Positions 20,918 through 35,833 are shown, counted from the stretch's first letter. The stretch is DNA of 64,000 nt from Pseudomonas syringae CC1557 (GCF_000452705.1 NZ_CP007014.1:3531001-3595000); one strand, 5' to 3'. A program made the numbers and translations. The notes: generated from the letters alone by a model not told the origin.

Positions 20918-21625
20918 ATGACAGAGCTGGCCAGGCTTAAGTTTTATGCCACCCAACCCCACACGTGCAGTTACCTGCCCGAAGAGCAGGCGACTACGCT
21001 GTTCCTGGACCCCAGCCAGCCAATGGATGTTCAGGTCTACGCCGACCTGTCCGACATGGGCTTTCGTCGCAGCGGCGACCATCTTTATCGCCCTCACTGC
21101 CAGAATTGCAGTGCCTGCGTGCCTGCGCGCATTCCGGTCAACCTGTTTGCGCCTGACAGACAGCAAAAACGCATCCTGAAACGCAACGCAGATCTTCAGG
21201 TCAGCAGTGCAAAGCCGGTATTCACCCACGAATACTTCGACCTTTATCAGCGCTATATCGAGCAACGCCACGCCGACGGCGATATGTTTCCGCCCAGTCG
21301 GGAGCAGTTTTCGACATTTCTGGTACGCGACCTGCCCTTCTCACGCTTTTATGAGTTTCGCCTTGCTCAGCGCCTGGTGGCGGTGGCGGTCACCGACCTG
21401 TTACCGAACGGGCTTTCTGCGGTCTACACCTTTTACGAACCCGAGGAAGAACGCCGCAGTCTGGGCCGCTACGCCATTCTCTGGCAAATCGCCGAAGCTG
21501 CGCGGCTTCAGCTGCAAGCGGTCTATCTGGGTTACTGGATAAAGAACTGCAAAAAGATGAATTACAAGACTCAATATCGACCCATCGAACTGCTCACCAA
21601 TCAAAGATGGGTCACTCTGTACTGA
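20918..21625 (+). CDS. bpt: Aspartate/glutamate leucyltransferase (Bpt, Ate family)
   Basis: A 235-residue member of the arginyltransferase (ATE) family. In gamma-proteobacteria these enzymes transfer leucine to N-terminal Asp or Glu. The N-terminal cysteine cluster [10 protein letters not shown] and [15 protein letters not shown] is present, along with the C-terminal [18 protein letters not shown]. It is preceded by AAGGGGGG and lies 51 bases after aat. With Aat, ClpS and ClpA it forms the bacterial N-end rule pathway within 8 kb. Older annotations call it ate. Confidence 0.94.
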   Translation: MTELARLKFYATQPHTCSYLPEEQATTLFLDPSQPMDVQVYADLSDMGFRRSGDHLYRPHCQNCSACVPARIPVNLFAPDRQQKRILKRNADLQVSSAKPVFTHEYFDLYQRYIEQRHADGDMFPPSREQFSTFLVRDLPFSRFYEFRLAQRLVAVAVTDLLPNGLSAVYTFYEPEEERRSLGRYAILWQIAEAARLQLQAVYLGYWIKNCKKMNYKTQYRPIELLTNQRWVTLY

Positions 21626-21725
21626 ACCCTTGGCTTAAACATGTTTTTTCGGGCACAATGCACGCCGCTTTTGCCTGGCGCCACTTGCACCGGGCCACTC
21701 ATTTGTATACCGAGGGCTTTACTGC

Positions 21726-21944
21726 ATGTCGAAAGAAGACAGCTTCGAAATGGAAGGCACTGTCGTCGACACCCTGCCCAACACCATGTTTCGTGTGGAG
21801 TTGGAAAACGGGCACGTCGTAACCGCGCATATCTCCGGCAAGATGCGCAAGAATTACATCCGTATTCTGACCGGCGACAAAGTGCGTGTAGAACTGACGC
21901 CCTATGACCTGAGCAAAGGGCGCATCACCTACCGCGCCCGTTAA
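21726..21944 (+). CDS. infA: Translation initiation factor IF-1
   Basis: A 72-residue S1/OB-fold protein that occupies the ribosomal A site with IF-2 and IF-3 during initiation. The sequence [20 protein letters not shown] and [19 protein letters not shown] is essentially invariant among proteobacteria. It has a 100-base leader after ate and a strong terminator right behind it. Confidence 0.98.
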
Positions 21945-21956
21945 TCAGTCATTGAC

Positions 21957-21986
21957 AAAAACGCCCGGCATAAGCCGGGCGTTTTT
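21957..21986. terminator. Bidirectional terminator between infA and clpA
   Basis: A perfect 13-bp stem (aaaaacgcccggc / gccgggcgttttt) with the loop ataa, 13 bases after the infA stop. The A-run on one arm and T-run on the other let it end infA and, after about 75 bases, the convergent clpA transcript. Confidence 0.9.
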
Positions 21987-22060
21987 GTTCGTCTGCCTGA
22001 TGAGTTTTCCTCGATGACCTTGCTCCGCATCAATCAACGATGCGGGCAAGGTTTCGAACG

Positions 22061-24334
22061 TCAGGCCATCTCTGCCGTGGTCTCGAAATCAAAGGTGATT
22101 TCGCCATCCTTGATGTCGATATGCACCACACCGCCGTGCTCAGACAATTCGCCGAACAGAATCTCCTCAGCCAACGGCCGCTTGATCTTGTCCTGAATCA
22201 GGCGAGCCATCGGCCTGGCACCCATCGCTGCATCGTAACCACCCTGCGCCAGCCAGCTTCTCGCCGCCTCGGACACTTCGAGCAATACGCGCTTGTCTTC
22301 CAGTTGGGCTTGAAGCTCGGTAAGGAACTTGTCGACCACGCTCTTGATGACTTCGTGGCTGAGACGGCCAAACTGGATGATGGTGTCCAGACGGTTGCGG
22401 AACTCTGGCGTGAAGCTCTTCTTGATAACTTCCATCGCATCAGACGAGTGATCCTGATGCGTAAAGCCAATTGAAGCCCGCGCAGCCGACTCGGCACCGG
22501 CGTTGGTGGTCATGATCACGATCACATTGCGGAAGTCCGCCTTGCGCCCGTTGTTATCGGTGAGCGTACCGTGATCCATCACCTGCAACAGCAGGTTGAA
22601 GACTTCAGGATGCGCCTTCTCGATTTCATCGAGCAGTAGTACGCAATGAGGCTGGCGAGTGATGGCCTCCGTCAGCAAACCGCCCTGATCGAAACCGACA
22701 TAGCCAGGAGGCGCGCCGATCAGACGGGACACGGTATGCCGCTCCATGTACTCCGACATGTCGAAACGGATCAGCTCGACACCCAGTGCCTTGGCCAGCT
22801 GACGTGCCGCTTCCGTCTTGCCGACACCCGTAGGACCGGCAAAAAGGAACGAACCGACCGGCTTGTCAGGCGACTTGAGGCCTGCACGCGACAGTTTGAT
22901 GGCCGTCGACAACGAATCGATCGCCGCATCCTGACCGAACACAGTGAGCTTCAGATCGCGCTCCAGGTTACGCAATAGCTCCTTGTCGGAACTGTTGACG
23001 TGCTTCGGAGGAATACGCGCGATCTTGGCGACGATATCTTCAACCTGCGGCACATCGATGCGCTTGACGCGCTTCTCGACCGGCTGCAAGCGCTGGTAGG
23101 CACCCGCCTCGTCAATCACGTCGATGGCCTTGTCAGGCATGTGGCGGTCATTGATGTAACGCGAGGCCAACTCGGCCGCTGCGCGCAATGCCTCGTCACT
23201 GTATTCGATGCTGTGATGCTGCTCGAAACGGCTTTTCAGGCCGCGCAGGATGCCAATGGTGTCTTCAACCGAAGGCTCGGACACATCGACTTTCTGGAAA
23301 CGACGCGCCAAGGCGCGATCCTTTTCGAAAATCCCGCGAAACTCCTGAAACGTGGTCGAGCCGATGCAGCGGATATCACCGGAAGAAAGCAACGGCTTGA
23401 GCAGGTTCGACGCATCCATAACGCCGCCGGAAGCTGCACCGGCGCCAATGATAGTGTGAATCTCATCGATGAACAGGATTGCCTGAGGTCGCTTGCGCAG
23501 TTCATTGAGCAACGCTTTGAAACGCTTCTCGAAATCGCCACGGTATTTCGTCCCGGCCAGCAATGCGCCCAGATCGAGCGAGTACACAACGCTGTTGGCA
23601 AGCAGATCAGGGACCTGATTATCGACGATGCGTTTGGCCAGACCTTCGGCGATGGCCGTTTTACCGACCCCTGCCTCGCCGACCAGCAAAGGATTGTTCT
23701 TGCGACGACGAGCCAGAATCTGCGCCACGCGCTCGACTTCGCTTTCGCGGCCGACAAGCGGATCGATGCGTCCCTGACGCGCCAATTCGTTCAGATTGCT
23801 GGCATAGGCATCCAGTGGATTGCCTGAGGAAGATGCTTCACCGCCCTCGTCATCCTGCATATCCTGCTCACCTTCAGAAGAGTGTTCGCCGTGCCCCGGG
23901 ACCTTGGAGATACCGTGGGCGATGTAGTTGACGACATCAATCCGGGCCACACTCTGCTGTTTGAGCAAAAATACGGCCTGGCTTTCCTGCTCACTGAAAA
24001 TCGCAACCAGCACGTTGGCGCCAGTCACTTCCCGCTTGCCGGAGCTCTGCACGTGGAAGACTGCGCGTTGCAACACGCGCTGAAAGCCCAGCGTCGGCTG
24101 GGTCTCGCGATCCTCGTCATGAACGGGGATCAGCGGAGTGGTGGAGTCGATGAACTCCTGCAGATCATGCTTGAGTTTATCGAGGTTTGCGCCGCAGGCA
24201 CGCAAGACAGTGGCTGCAGCCTCATTGTCCAATAGAGCCAGCAGGAGATGTTCGACCGTCATGAACTCATGACGCTTCGAACGTGCCTCCTTGAAGGCAA
24301 GATTGAGGGTGACTTCGAGTTCACGGTTCAACAT
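22061..24334 (-). CDS. clpA: ClpA, ATPase subunit of ClpAP protease
   Basis: A 757-residue AAA+ unfoldase that feeds substrates into ClpP. The N-domain (about 1-145) binds ClpS. Two ATPase modules follow, with Walker A motifs GEAGVGKT (219-226) and GPTGVGKT (near 495-505). D1 Walker B is seen in [15 protein letters not shown] and D2 Walker B in [12 protein letters not shown]. An acidic linker ([18 protein letters not shown]) joins the N-domain to D1. It is translated just downstream of clpS, 30 bases apart, as in E. coli. Confidence 0.97.
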   Translation of the reverse strand: MLNRELEVTLNLAFKEARSKRHEFMTVEHLLLALLDNEAAATVLRACGANLDKLKHDLQEFIDSTTPLIPVHDEDRETQPTLGFQRVLQRAVFHVQSSGKREVTGANVLVAIFSEQESQAVFLLKQQSVARIDVVNYIAHGISKVPGHGEHSSEGEQDMQDDEGGEASSSGNPLDAYASNLNELARQGRIDPLVGRESEVERVAQILARRRKNNPLLVGEAGVGKTAIAEGLAKRIVDNQVPDLLANSVVYSLDLGALLAGTKYRGDFEKRFKALLNELRKRPQAILFIDEIHTIIGAGAASGGVMDASNLLKPLLSSGDIRCIGSTTFQEFRGIFEKDRALARRFQKVDVSEPSVEDTIGILRGLKSRFEQHHSIEYSDEALRAAAELASRYINDRHMPDKAIDVIDEAGAYQRLQPVEKRVKRIDVPQVEDIVAKIARIPPKHVNSSDKELLRNLERDLKLTVFGQDAAIDSLSTAIKLSRAGLKSPDKPVGSFLFAGPTGVGKTEAARQLAKALGVELIRFDMSEYMERHTVSRLIGAPPGYVGFDQGGLLTEAITRQPHCVLLLDEIEKAHPEVFNLLLQVMDHGTLTDNNGRKADFRNVIVIMTTNAGAESAARASIGFTHQDHSSDAMEVIKKSFTPEFRNRLDTIIQFGRLSHEVIKSVVDKFLTELQAQLEDKRVLLEVSEAARSWLAQGGYDAAMGARPMARLIQDKIKRPLAEEILFGELSEHGGVVHIDIKDGEITFDFETTAEMA

Positions 24335-24364
24335 AGCTTCACCTCATACCCAAGTGGTCGGCGT

Positions 24365-24727
24365 TTAACCGTCCTTCTCGATCTCACAGAGTAGCGGATG
24401 CTGGCTCTCCCTGGCGTATTGATTGACCTGCATTGCCTTGGTCTCGGCGATGTCGCGGGTAAACAATCCGCAGACTGCCCGTCCCTCTGTATGGACGGCC
24501 AGCATGACTTTGGTGGCCAGCTCACGATTCAGGTTAAAAAACACCTCGAGCACTTCTACGACGAAATCCATCGGGGTGTAGTCATCATTGAACAAAACCA
24601 CCTTGTACATCGGTGGCGCCTGCAGGGTCGGTTTGGCATCCTGCACCGCAATGCCTGCCGAGTCGTCCTCGTGTGACTGCGGACCATCCTGATTGAATGT
24701 TAGTCGAATCTTGCTAAATGCATGCAT
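24365..24727 (-). CDS. clpS: ClpS, N-degron adaptor for ClpAP
   Basis: A 120-residue adaptor that recognises N-terminal Leu, Phe, Tyr and Trp and delivers substrates to ClpA. A flexible N-terminal extension (about 1-38) precedes the core [20 protein letters not shown], whose NDDYTPM segment forms the residue pocket. The ClpA contact face is in [19 protein letters not shown]. It is first in the clpS-clpA operon and divergent from cspD, the classic arrangement. Aat and Bpt, which make its substrates, are nearby. Confidence 0.96.
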   Translation of the reverse strand: MHAFSKIRLTFNQDGPQSHEDDSAGIAVQDAKPTLQAPPMYKVVLFNDDYTPMDFVVEVLEVFFNLNRELATKVMLAVHTEGRAVCGLFTRDIAETKAMQVNQYARESQHPLLCEIEKDG

Positions 24728-24947
24728 GGAAAGAAACGTTCGTGTGAGGGCGGATTGAGCAGTTAGTCACGGTCTGGCCGGTTTTCAAATGGAATGCCGC
24801 ATGACCTTGACTATCAGCTAAACGGTGTTACAAACAATAGAGTCCACATTGGGTAAAAAGGGTCCGCGCAGTCAACCTAAATTTTTTGGGTTGGCGGGCT
24901 GAAGTGGATGATACTCCTGACGGAGTCCTGTGGAGAGGGAGATGGTG

Positions 24948-25226
24948 ATGATCGAAGGAAAAGTCAAGTGGTTCAACAACGCAAAAGGCTTTGGATTCAT
25001 AAACGCTGAAGGCAAGGATGACGAAGATCTGTTCGCTCATTTTTCGGCAATCCAGATGGACGGCTACAAAACGCTCAAAGCTGGTCAGAAAGTCAACTTT
25101 GATATCCTCCAGGGTCCAAAAGGGCTGCACGCTGTGAACATTAAGGCATCGGGGGTTAAAGAAGAGGATGCGTTAAAGGGCATGCACTCTGCACATCCAC
25201 ACGAACACATTCACGCACATGCCTGA
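24948..25226 (+). CDS. cspD: Cold-shock-domain protein CspD
   Basis: A 92-residue protein with an N-terminal cold-shock domain: RNP1 is KGFGFI near residues 14-19 and RNP2 is LFAHFS near 30-35. The His-rich tail [13 protein letters not shown] is unusual in composition. CspD in E. coli inhibits replication in stationary phase. Start 24948 ([14 protein letters not shown]) is chosen because GGGAG lies 6 bases upstream; the ATG at 24942 would be too close to it. A 5-bp hairpin (actcc-tgac-ggagt, 24913-24926) precedes the ribosome site. Divergent from clpS. Confidence 0.92.
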   Translation: MIEGKVKWFNNAKGFGFINAEGKDDEDLFAHFSAIQMDGYKTLKAGQKVNFDILQGPKGLHAVNIKASGVKEEDALKGMHSAHPHEHIHAHA

Positions 25227-28073
<2,847 letters not shown>

Positions 28074-28119
28074 GAGGCAGAACGAAGCGGCGCATTAATA
28101 ATGCGCTGCCTCTTAAAGA

Positions 28120-28149
28120 AATCCCCGGCCTGGTGCCGGGGATTTTTTT
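28120..28149 (+). terminator. Rho-independent terminator of idh
   Basis: A 10-bp stem (aatccccggc / gccggggatt) with the loop ctggt, followed by a run of T, 47 bases after the idh stop. Confidence 0.92.
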
Positions 28150-28227
28150 ATTCGCGGATAGATTTCAGTTATCAGCCTGGCTCCAGGCGCTCAACAAATA
28201 CCCTATGAAGCACCTGACGCAGATTTT

Positions 28228-29268
28228 CTAGCCTTTCAGGGTGCGCGAAAGAAACTCGCGAATGTACTCGGCGACTTCCGGCGCATGCGTTTCAAGTGCG
28301 AAGTGGCCTGCGTCCAGAAGATGCACCTCGGCAGCTGGAACGTCCTTGCGGAACGCCTGCGCGCCTGGTGGTATGAACGCCGGATCATGCTTGCCCCAGA
28401 CTGCCTGCAGGGGTGGCTGGTACTTTCGCAGGTAAGCCTGAAATGAGGGGTACGCTGCTACGTTGGTGCGGTAATCCAGAATCAGGTCCAGCTGGATTTC
28501 TTCTGCGCCCGGCCGCGCCATGTACAGGATGTCCAGGTTGTAGCCGTCGGGCGACAGTTTTTCAGGATCGGCGCCAGTACCGTACTGCCAGTCACGGATG
28601 GTTTCCGGCGATAGCGAAGCACGGCAGGCTTCGCGATTGGCTGCTGAAGGTTCACGCCAGTAGGCCTGCCAGGGGCCCCATTGATCACTGAACCCTTCCA
28701 GGTAGGCGTTACCGTTCTGACTGATGATTGCAGTGACCTTTTCCGGGTTCGCTGCGGCAAGTCGAAAGCCGGTCGGTGCGCCGTAATCAAATACGTATAA
28801 CGCATACTTCTTCAGGCCAAGCACTTCGGTAAACCCCTCAACTACTTTGTAGAGGTTTTCGAAGCTGTAATCGAACTGCCCGCGCGGCGGCGCTTTTGTG
28901 TTGCCGAAACCGGGCAGATCGGGGGCGATCAGGCGGTACTGACTTGCCAACAATGGCATCAGATCGCGAAACATGTGGCTGGAACTCGGAAAACCATGCA
29001 GCAACAGCAGCACTGGAGCATCCCTGCGGCCTACTTCGCGATAAAAGACCTCTACATCGCCGACTTTACAAGTGTGATACGTCACGCGGAAGGCATCATC
29101 AGGATTCATTGTATTTCCCTTGGGAACAGGTTTCTGGCTGGAAGAGGCAGCACTTGCCAACGAAGCACCAAGTGCAGATGCAGCACCTAGCGCAGACGCT
29201 TGTAAAACCTTGCGTCGACTGACGCCATACACAGCGTTTTCAGCGCTGGGTGGATCGAAGCTGCTCAT
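28228..29268 (-). CDS. Tat-exported alpha/beta hydrolase, dehalogenase-like
   Basis: A 346-residue precursor with a twin-arginine signal (VSRRKVLQASALGAASALG, cleaved near residue 40), so it is probably folded in the cytoplasm and exported. The alpha/beta-hydrolase core shows the oxyanion HGFPSSSHMF (from residue 91). In place of the usual Ser nucleophile it has D161 in ALYVFDYGAPTGF, as in haloalkane/haloacetate dehalogenases and epoxide hydrolases. The catalytic His is likely in LLDAGHFALETH, with an acid in WGKHDPAFIPPG. It is divergent from a LysR regulator 138 bases away. The substrate is unknown. Confidence 0.85.
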   Translation of the reverse strand: MSSFDPPSAENAVYGVSRRKVLQASALGAASALGASLASAASSSQKPVPKGNTMNPDDAFRVTYHTCKVGDVEVFYREVGRRDAPVLLLLHGFPSSSHMFRDLMPLLASQYRLIAPDLPGFGNTKAPPRGQFDYSFENLYKVVEGFTEVLGLKKYALYVFDYGAPTGFRLAAANPEKVTAIISQNGNAYLEGFSDQWGPWQAYWREPSAANREACRASLSPETIRDWQYGTGADPEKLSPDGYNLDILYMARPGAEEIQLDLILDYRTNVAAYPSFQAYLRKYQPPLQAVWGKHDPAFIPPGAQAFRKDVPAAEVHLLDAGHFALETHAPEVAEYIREFLSRTLKG

Positions 29269-29406
29269 AAAAGAACCCGACTGGATGAATTGACCTCAAG
29301 CCTAATTGTTGCGTCTCACATACAGAATCACCATAAAACTCAATTGACTATTTCAATTTCTGAAATACTGACGAGACTCCTAAAAATCAGAGTGCTCAAG
29401 AGAGAT
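29269..29406. promoter_or_regulatory. Divergent hydrolase / LysR control region
   Basis: 138 A/T-rich bases between two divergent starts, the usual place for LysR binding. It contains the inverted repeat tttca-attt-c-tgaaa (around 29350-29366), compatible with a T-N11-A LysR half-site pair. Inferred from arrangement. Confidence 0.4.
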
Positions 29407-30312
29407 ATGGACCGTATTCAGGAGATGACGCTTTTTGCCGCTTTGGCCGAGCACACCAGCTTTGCTGGTGTAGCCCGCCATGCTGGATTGTCGACCGCCA
29501 CGGTGACTCGGGCAGTTGCCAGCCTGGAGAGTCGCCTGGGAATCCTGTTGGTAGTGCGCACCACACGTAATATGCGGCTCACCGAAGCAGGCCAACGCTT
29601 TGCCATTGACTGCCGCCGGCTGCTTGCCGACCTTGATGAAGCTGAAAACGCGGCGGGCGGATTGCACGCACGTCCTGCCGGCCAGCTGACGATAACCGCC
29701 CCGCAGATGTTCGGCGCGCTGCATGTCGTGCCTGTACTGACGAGTTTTCTCGACCAATTCCCGTCGGTGGAGGTACGCGCCATCCTTGTTGATCGGGTTG
29801 TGTCCATGCTCGATGAAGGTGTCGATGTGGCAGTCAGGATCGGTGCCCTGCCCGACTCATCCCTTACCGCAATACCGACAGGCAGCGTGCGGCGCATGGT
29901 GTGCGCGTCGCCCGCTTACCTGGCAGAGCACGGCGTCCCGCAACATCCTGATGACCTGCGACGACACTCCACGGTTTCGACAACCACCTTCGAACGAGCA
30001 CCGCAGTGGCTTTTCCGGGTTGATCACAAAGATTATTCGGTGGACGTTGGCTCCAGACTCAGCCTGACGTCCTACCAGGCGGCAATCCGCGCAGCGTTAC
30101 AGGGCTGGGGGCTGACCCAGGTGCCGTTTTACCAGATACGCGAGCACTTGCAGGACGGCAGACTTGAATGCGTGCTGGACACGTTCGAAATCGCACCAGA
30201 GCCGGTTCACGTCGTTTACCTGGAGGGCCGCCGCGGTTCCTCCAAGGTGCGTGCCTTTGTAGACTTCTGCGTCAGCGCCCTGAGACGCGATCTGAAGTTT
30301 GAACAAAAATAG
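29407..30312 (+). CDS. LysR-family transcriptional regulator
   Basis: A 301-residue LysR protein of the CrgA-like subgroup. The HTH lies in about residues 1-60 (FAGVARHAGLSTATVTRAVA, VVRTTRNMRLTEAGQRFAID). The effector domain starts near residue 90 (QLTITAPQMFGALHVVPVL). Start MDRIQEMTLFAALAEHTSF at 29407 fits the family; the longer upstream reading enters the divergent control region. It probably regulates the adjacent Tat-exported hydrolase, which is an inference from divergence. Confidence 0.9.
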   Translation: MDRIQEMTLFAALAEHTSFAGVARHAGLSTATVTRAVASLESRLGILLVVRTTRNMRLTEAGQRFAIDCRRLLADLDEAENAAGGLHARPAGQLTITAPQMFGALHVVPVLTSFLDQFPSVEVRAILVDRVVSMLDEGVDVAVRIGALPDSSLTAIPTGSVRRMVCASPAYLAEHGVPQHPDDLRRHSTVSTTTFERAPQWLFRVDHKDYSVDVGSRLSLTSYQAAIRAALQGWGLTQVPFYQIREHLQDGRLECVLDTFEIAPEPVHVVYLEGRRGSSKVRAFVDFCVSALRRDLKFEQK

Positions 30313-30385
30313 CGCGCAAGGCTTTTTCCGCCCTGTCTGTTACGGTTGACCGAATCCCTTTTCCACACTCAAAGAGACCCTTCTC

Positions 30386-30832
30386 ATGACCTGGCAAGCC
30401 CACGTTACCGTCGCCACCATCGTCGAAGACCAAGGCCGCTTTCTTTTCGTCGAGGAAATGAAAGGCGGTCGTACTGTACTCAATCAACCTGCCGGGCATC
30501 TCGACCCGAACGAAAGCCTGCAACGTGCCGCCATCCGCGAAACCCTCGAAGAAACCGGCTGGGACGTCGAACTCACCAGTGTGACCGGCATTTATCTGTA
30601 CACCGCCCCCAGTAATGGGGTGACTTACCAGCGCATCTGCTTCGCCGCCAGAGCCTTGCGGCACAACCCGGACTATGTGCTGGATGACGGCATCGTCGGC
30701 CCTGTCTGGCTGACGCGCGACGAACTGCTGGCTGAACAGCCACGCTGGCGCAGTGAGCTGGTCATGCGTTGCCTGGACGATTACCTGAATGCCGAACATT
30801 TCAGTCTCGACCTGCTGCGCGACAAGCCGTGA
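30386..30832 (+). CDS. nudJ: Nudix hydrolase NudJ-like (phosphatase)
   Basis: A 148-residue Nudix enzyme. The box GHLDPNESLQRAAIRETLEE continues to TGW and spans residues 37-59, matching GX5EX7REUXEEXGU. E. coli NudJ hydrolyses HMP-PP and nucleoside tri/diphosphates to monophosphates. Start MTWQAHVTVATIVEDQGRFL is preceded by GAGACC. It lies directly upstream of mnmA, as in other gamma-proteobacteria, and is likely cotranscribed with mnmA and hflD. Confidence 0.92.
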   Translation: MTWQAHVTVATIVEDQGRFLFVEEMKGGRTVLNQPAGHLDPNESLQRAAIRETLEETGWDVELTSVTGIYLYTAPSNGVTYQRICFAARALRHNPDYVLDDGIVGPVWLTRDELLAEQPRWRSELVMRCLDDYLNAEHFSLDLLRDKP

Positions 30833-30892
30833 GACTCAACGCCTTCAGCCTGTTAGAATCGCGTCCTTTTACAGGTCAGCCGTTGAATCCCC

Positions 30893-32022
30893 ATGCGTGA
30901 TCCAGCCCCCTCGAACTTAGAAATGAAGCGCGTCATAGTCGGCATGTCCGGCGGCGTGGACTCTTCCGTTTCCGCCGTACTGCTCATGGAGCAGGGTTAT
31001 CAGGTGGAAGGCTTGTTCATGAAGAACTGGGAAGAAGACGACGGAACGGAATACTGCACCGCCCGCGAGGACCTGGCAGATGCCCAGGCCGTGTGCGACA
31101 AGATCGGCATCAAACTGCACACCGCCAACTTCGCGGCCGAGTACTGGGACAATGTGTTCGAACACTTTCTCGAAGAGTACAAGGCCGGGCGCACCCCTAA
31201 TCCGGACATCCTGTGCAACCGGGAAATCAAGTTCAAGGCCTTTCTCGACTACGCCCTGATGTTGGGTGCAGATTTGATTGCCACCGGCCACTATGTGCGC
31301 CGCCGTGACATCGACGGGCGCACCGAGCTGCTCAAAGGCCTGGATCCGAACAAGGACCAGAGCTATTTCCTGCATGCCGTCGGCGGCGAGCAGATCGCCC
31401 GCACGCTGTTCCCGGTCGGCGAACTGGAAAAACCCGAAGTACGCGCGATTGCCGAAAAGCACGGGCTGGCAACAGCCAAGAAGAAGGATTCCACCGGTAT
31501 CTGCTTCATTGGCGAGCGGCGCTTCACCGATTTCCTGCGCCAGTACCTGCCAGCCCAACCCGGCGAGATCAAGACCACCGAAGGTGAAGTGATCGGTCGC
31601 CACAGCGGCCTGATGTATCACACTATCGGTCAGCGTCAGGGCCTGGGAATTGGCGGCCTCAAGGACGCCAGCGACGACCCGTGGTACGTGCTGGTCAAGG
31701 ACTTGCAGAACAACGAGCTGATCGTCGGCCAGGGCAATGACCATCCGTGGTTGTTTTCCCGCGCACTGGTCAGTTCGGAAATCTATTGGGTCAACCCGAT
31801 CGACCTGAGCAGCCCGCGCAGGCTCACCGCAAAAGTCCGTTATCGCCAGGGCGACCAGCCATGCACGCTGGAAAAGACCGCCGAGGGTTACCGGGCCGTA
31901 TTTGATGATCCACAGCGAGCTGTTACGCCCGGCCAGTCTGTCGTGTTCTACGATGGCGAAATATGCCTGGGTGGCGGCGTGATCGAAGTTGCCGAACCCT
32001 GGACCAGCAAGGACAAGCGTTG

Positions 32023-32023
<1 letters not shown>
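30893..32023 (+). CDS. mnmA: tRNA-specific 2-thiouridylase MnmA
   Basis: A 376-residue enzyme that forms 2-thiouridine at position 34 of tRNA Lys, Glu and Gln, using sulfur from the Tus relay (genes at 8652-10039). The PP-loop SGGVDSS is at residues 19-25. The catalytic cysteine pair is C108 ([13 protein letters not shown]) and C204 ([16 protein letters not shown]). Start [17 protein letters not shown] is used; a shorter start at 30923 is possible. Its stop overlaps the hflD start (TGATG). Confidence 0.96.
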
Positions 32024-34145
<2,122 letters not shown>

Positions 34146-34163
34146 CACGCAAAAACATTGCAC

Positions 34164-34188
34164 ACGCCCGGCTGTGCCGGGCGTTTTT
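34164..34188 (+). terminator. Rho-independent terminator of purB
   Basis: A 9-bp stem (acgcccggc / gccgggcgt) with the loop tgt, then TTTTTAT, 18 bases after the purB stop. The roxA start is only 18 bases further, so some read-through may feed roxA. Confidence 0.9.
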
Positions 34189-34205
34189 ATTTCAAGGGCT
34201 TACAC

Positions 34206-35372
34206 ATGAATCCTGATATTCCTCTTCAACTTCTGGGCGGCATCAGCGCGCGCGTTTTCATGCGCGACTACTGGCAGAAAAAACCACTGCTGATCCGTCA
34301 GGCACTGCCGGACTTCCAAAGTCCGATCGATGCCGACGAACTTGCCGGGCTGGCCCTGGAAGAAGAAGTCGAGTCGCGTTTGGTCATCGAAAACGGCGAA
34401 CGCCCTTGGGAGCTGCGTCGCGGTCCTTTCGCCGAAGACGAGTTCAGCAAACTGCCTGAGCGTGACTGGACCCTGCTGGTGCAGGCTGTCGACCAGTTTG
34501 TTCCGGAAGTCAGCGAGCTGCTGGAAAATTTCCGCTTTCTGCCGAGCTGGCGCATCGACGACGTGATGATCAGTTACGCAGCGCCGGGTGGCAGCGTTGG
34601 CCCGCATTTCGACAACTATGATGTGTTCCTGCTTCAGGGCCACGGCAAACGTCACTGGCAGATCGGCCAGATGTGCGACGCCGAAAGTCCGCTGCTGGAG
34701 CATGCCGACCTGCGCATTCTTGCCGGGTTTGAAAAGACCGAAGAATGGACCCTGGAGCCAGGCGACATGCTCTACCTGCCACCGCGACTGGCTCATTGCG
34801 GCGTTGCCGTGGATGACTGCCTGACCTACTCGGTCGGCTTCCGGGCACCCGGCGCGGCGGAAGTACTCACTCATTTCACCGACTTCCTCGCCCAGTTCAT
34901 TACCGATGAAGAGCGCTACACTGATGCCGACGCGCAACCGGCCAGCGATCCTCATCAGATTCAGCGTGACGCCCTTGATCGCCTGAAAGCCTTGCTCGCA
35001 GAGCACATGAGCGACGAGCGCCTGCTACTGACCTGGTTTGGCCAGTTCATGACCGAACCGCGCTACCCGGAACTGGTCACCGGACCGGACCTGGGCGAAG
35101 AGGAATTGCTCGACAGCCTCGAACAAGGCGCCGTACTGATTCGCAACCCGGCCGCCCGACTGGCCTGGTCCGAGGTTGATGACGACCTCCTGCTGTTCGC
35201 CAGCGGCCAGAGTCGCCTGCTGCCCGGCAGCCTGCGTGAACTGCTCAAACTGATCTGTGCAGCAGACGCTCTGCACAGTGAAAACCTCGGCCAATGGTTG
35301 GCCGATGATGAGGGTCGCAATCTGCTTTGCGAACTCGTAAAACAAGGAAGCCTGGGATTTGCCGATGAATAA
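34206..35372 (+). CDS. roxA: JmjC-type ribosomal protein arginine hydroxylase (RoxA/YcfD)
   Basis: A 388-residue 2-oxoglutarate/Fe(II) oxygenase of the YcfD family, which hydroxylates an arginine of ribosomal protein L16 in E. coli. The double-stranded beta-helix core holds the iron ligands H134 and D136 (GPHFDNYDVFLLQGHGKRHW) and H197 (LPPRLAHCGVAVDD). A dimerisation and winged-helix C-terminal part follows. The N-terminal FMRDYWQKKPLLIRQALPDF is typical. Its stop overlaps the start of the GNAT gene, so the two are cotranscribed. Confidence 0.92.
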   Translation: MNPDIPLQLLGGISARVFMRDYWQKKPLLIRQALPDFQSPIDADELAGLALEEEVESRLVIENGERPWELRRGPFAEDEFSKLPERDWTLLVQAVDQFVPEVSELLENFRFLPSWRIDDVMISYAAPGGSVGPHFDNYDVFLLQGHGKRHWQIGQMCDAESPLLEHADLRILAGFEKTEEWTLEPGDMLYLPPRLAHCGVAVDDCLTYSVGFRAPGAAEVLTHFTDFLAQFITDEERYTDADAQPASDPHQIQRDALDRLKALLAEHMSDERLLLTWFGQFMTEPRYPELVTGPDLGEEELLDSLEQGAVLIRNPAARLAWSEVDDDLLLFASGQSRLLPGSLRELLKLICAADALHSENLGQWLADDEGRNLLCELVKQGSLGFADE

Positions 35373-35787
35373 AATCACTGTATCTGTCGCACAATGGCAG
35401 AAGAACAATGCTGATATCCGGCGCATACGCGACTCGGTGTTCATCGCCGAACAGTCGGTGCCCCCGGAACTGGAGTGGGACGCCGAAGACGCAGATGCCG
35501 TGCATTTTCTGGCCCGTGAAGGTGACTATGCAGTCGGGACTGCGCGCCTCTTGGCGGACGGTGAAATCGGTCGCCTCTCGGTGCTCAAGGACTGGCGTGG
35601 CCTGAAGGTGGGTGAGGCCTTGCTGAGCGCCGTCATTGATGAAGCTGAAAAACGCGGGCTCGAACCACTGAAGCTCAGCGCTCAGGTACAAGCTGTCGAT
35701 TTCTACCAGCGTTTCGGTTTCGTGGTCACCAGCAAAGAGTTTCTTGAAGCAGGTCTGCCGCATGTCGATATGCTTCGACAGGTGTAA
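35365..35787 (+). CDS. GNAT-family N-acetyltransferase
   Basis: A 140-residue acetyl-CoA-dependent transferase of the YjcF/ElaA-like GNAT group. Motif A (acetyl-CoA binding) is GRLSVLKDWRGLKVGEALLS near residues 72-91, and the end motif is VDFYQRFGFVVTSKEFLEAG. ATG 35365 lies inside the end of roxA (8-base overlap). The acceptor substrate is unknown. Followed by an unusual control/terminator region shared with the next gene. Confidence 0.88.
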   Translation: MNKITVSVAQWQKNNADIRRIRDSVFIAEQSVPPELEWDAEDADAVHFLAREGDYAVGTARLLADGEIGRLSVLKDWRGLKVGEALLSAVIDEAEKRGLEPLKLSAQVQAVDFYQRFGFVVTSKEFLEAGLPHVDMLRQV

Positions 35788-35798
35788 CAGATCTGAAT

Positions 35799-35833
35799 AT
35801 GTAGGCACTTTCAAGAGCACTACATAATTGACG
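35799..35833 (+). promoter_or_regulatory. RccR-like inverted repeat plus TTGACG box upstream of the secretin-domain gene
   Basis: Arms ATGTAG (35799-35804) and CTACAT (35820-35825), 15 bases apart, followed at 35828-35833 by TTGACG. A tggtat lies 17 bases further (35851), so a sigma-70-like promoter is possible. The right arm and following bases (GCACTACA...TTGACGCCCT) are nearly identical to the aceA control region at 36772-36810. It resembles the TGTAGT/ACTACA operator reported for RccR. It lies 140-175 bases upstream of the secretin-domain gene. Confidence 0.5.

Noticed and set aside
24913..24926. Small hairpin just before the cspD ribosome site, considered as an RNA thermometer
   Set aside because: Only 5 bp with a 4-base loop and it does not cover the ribosome site, so no specific claim is justified.
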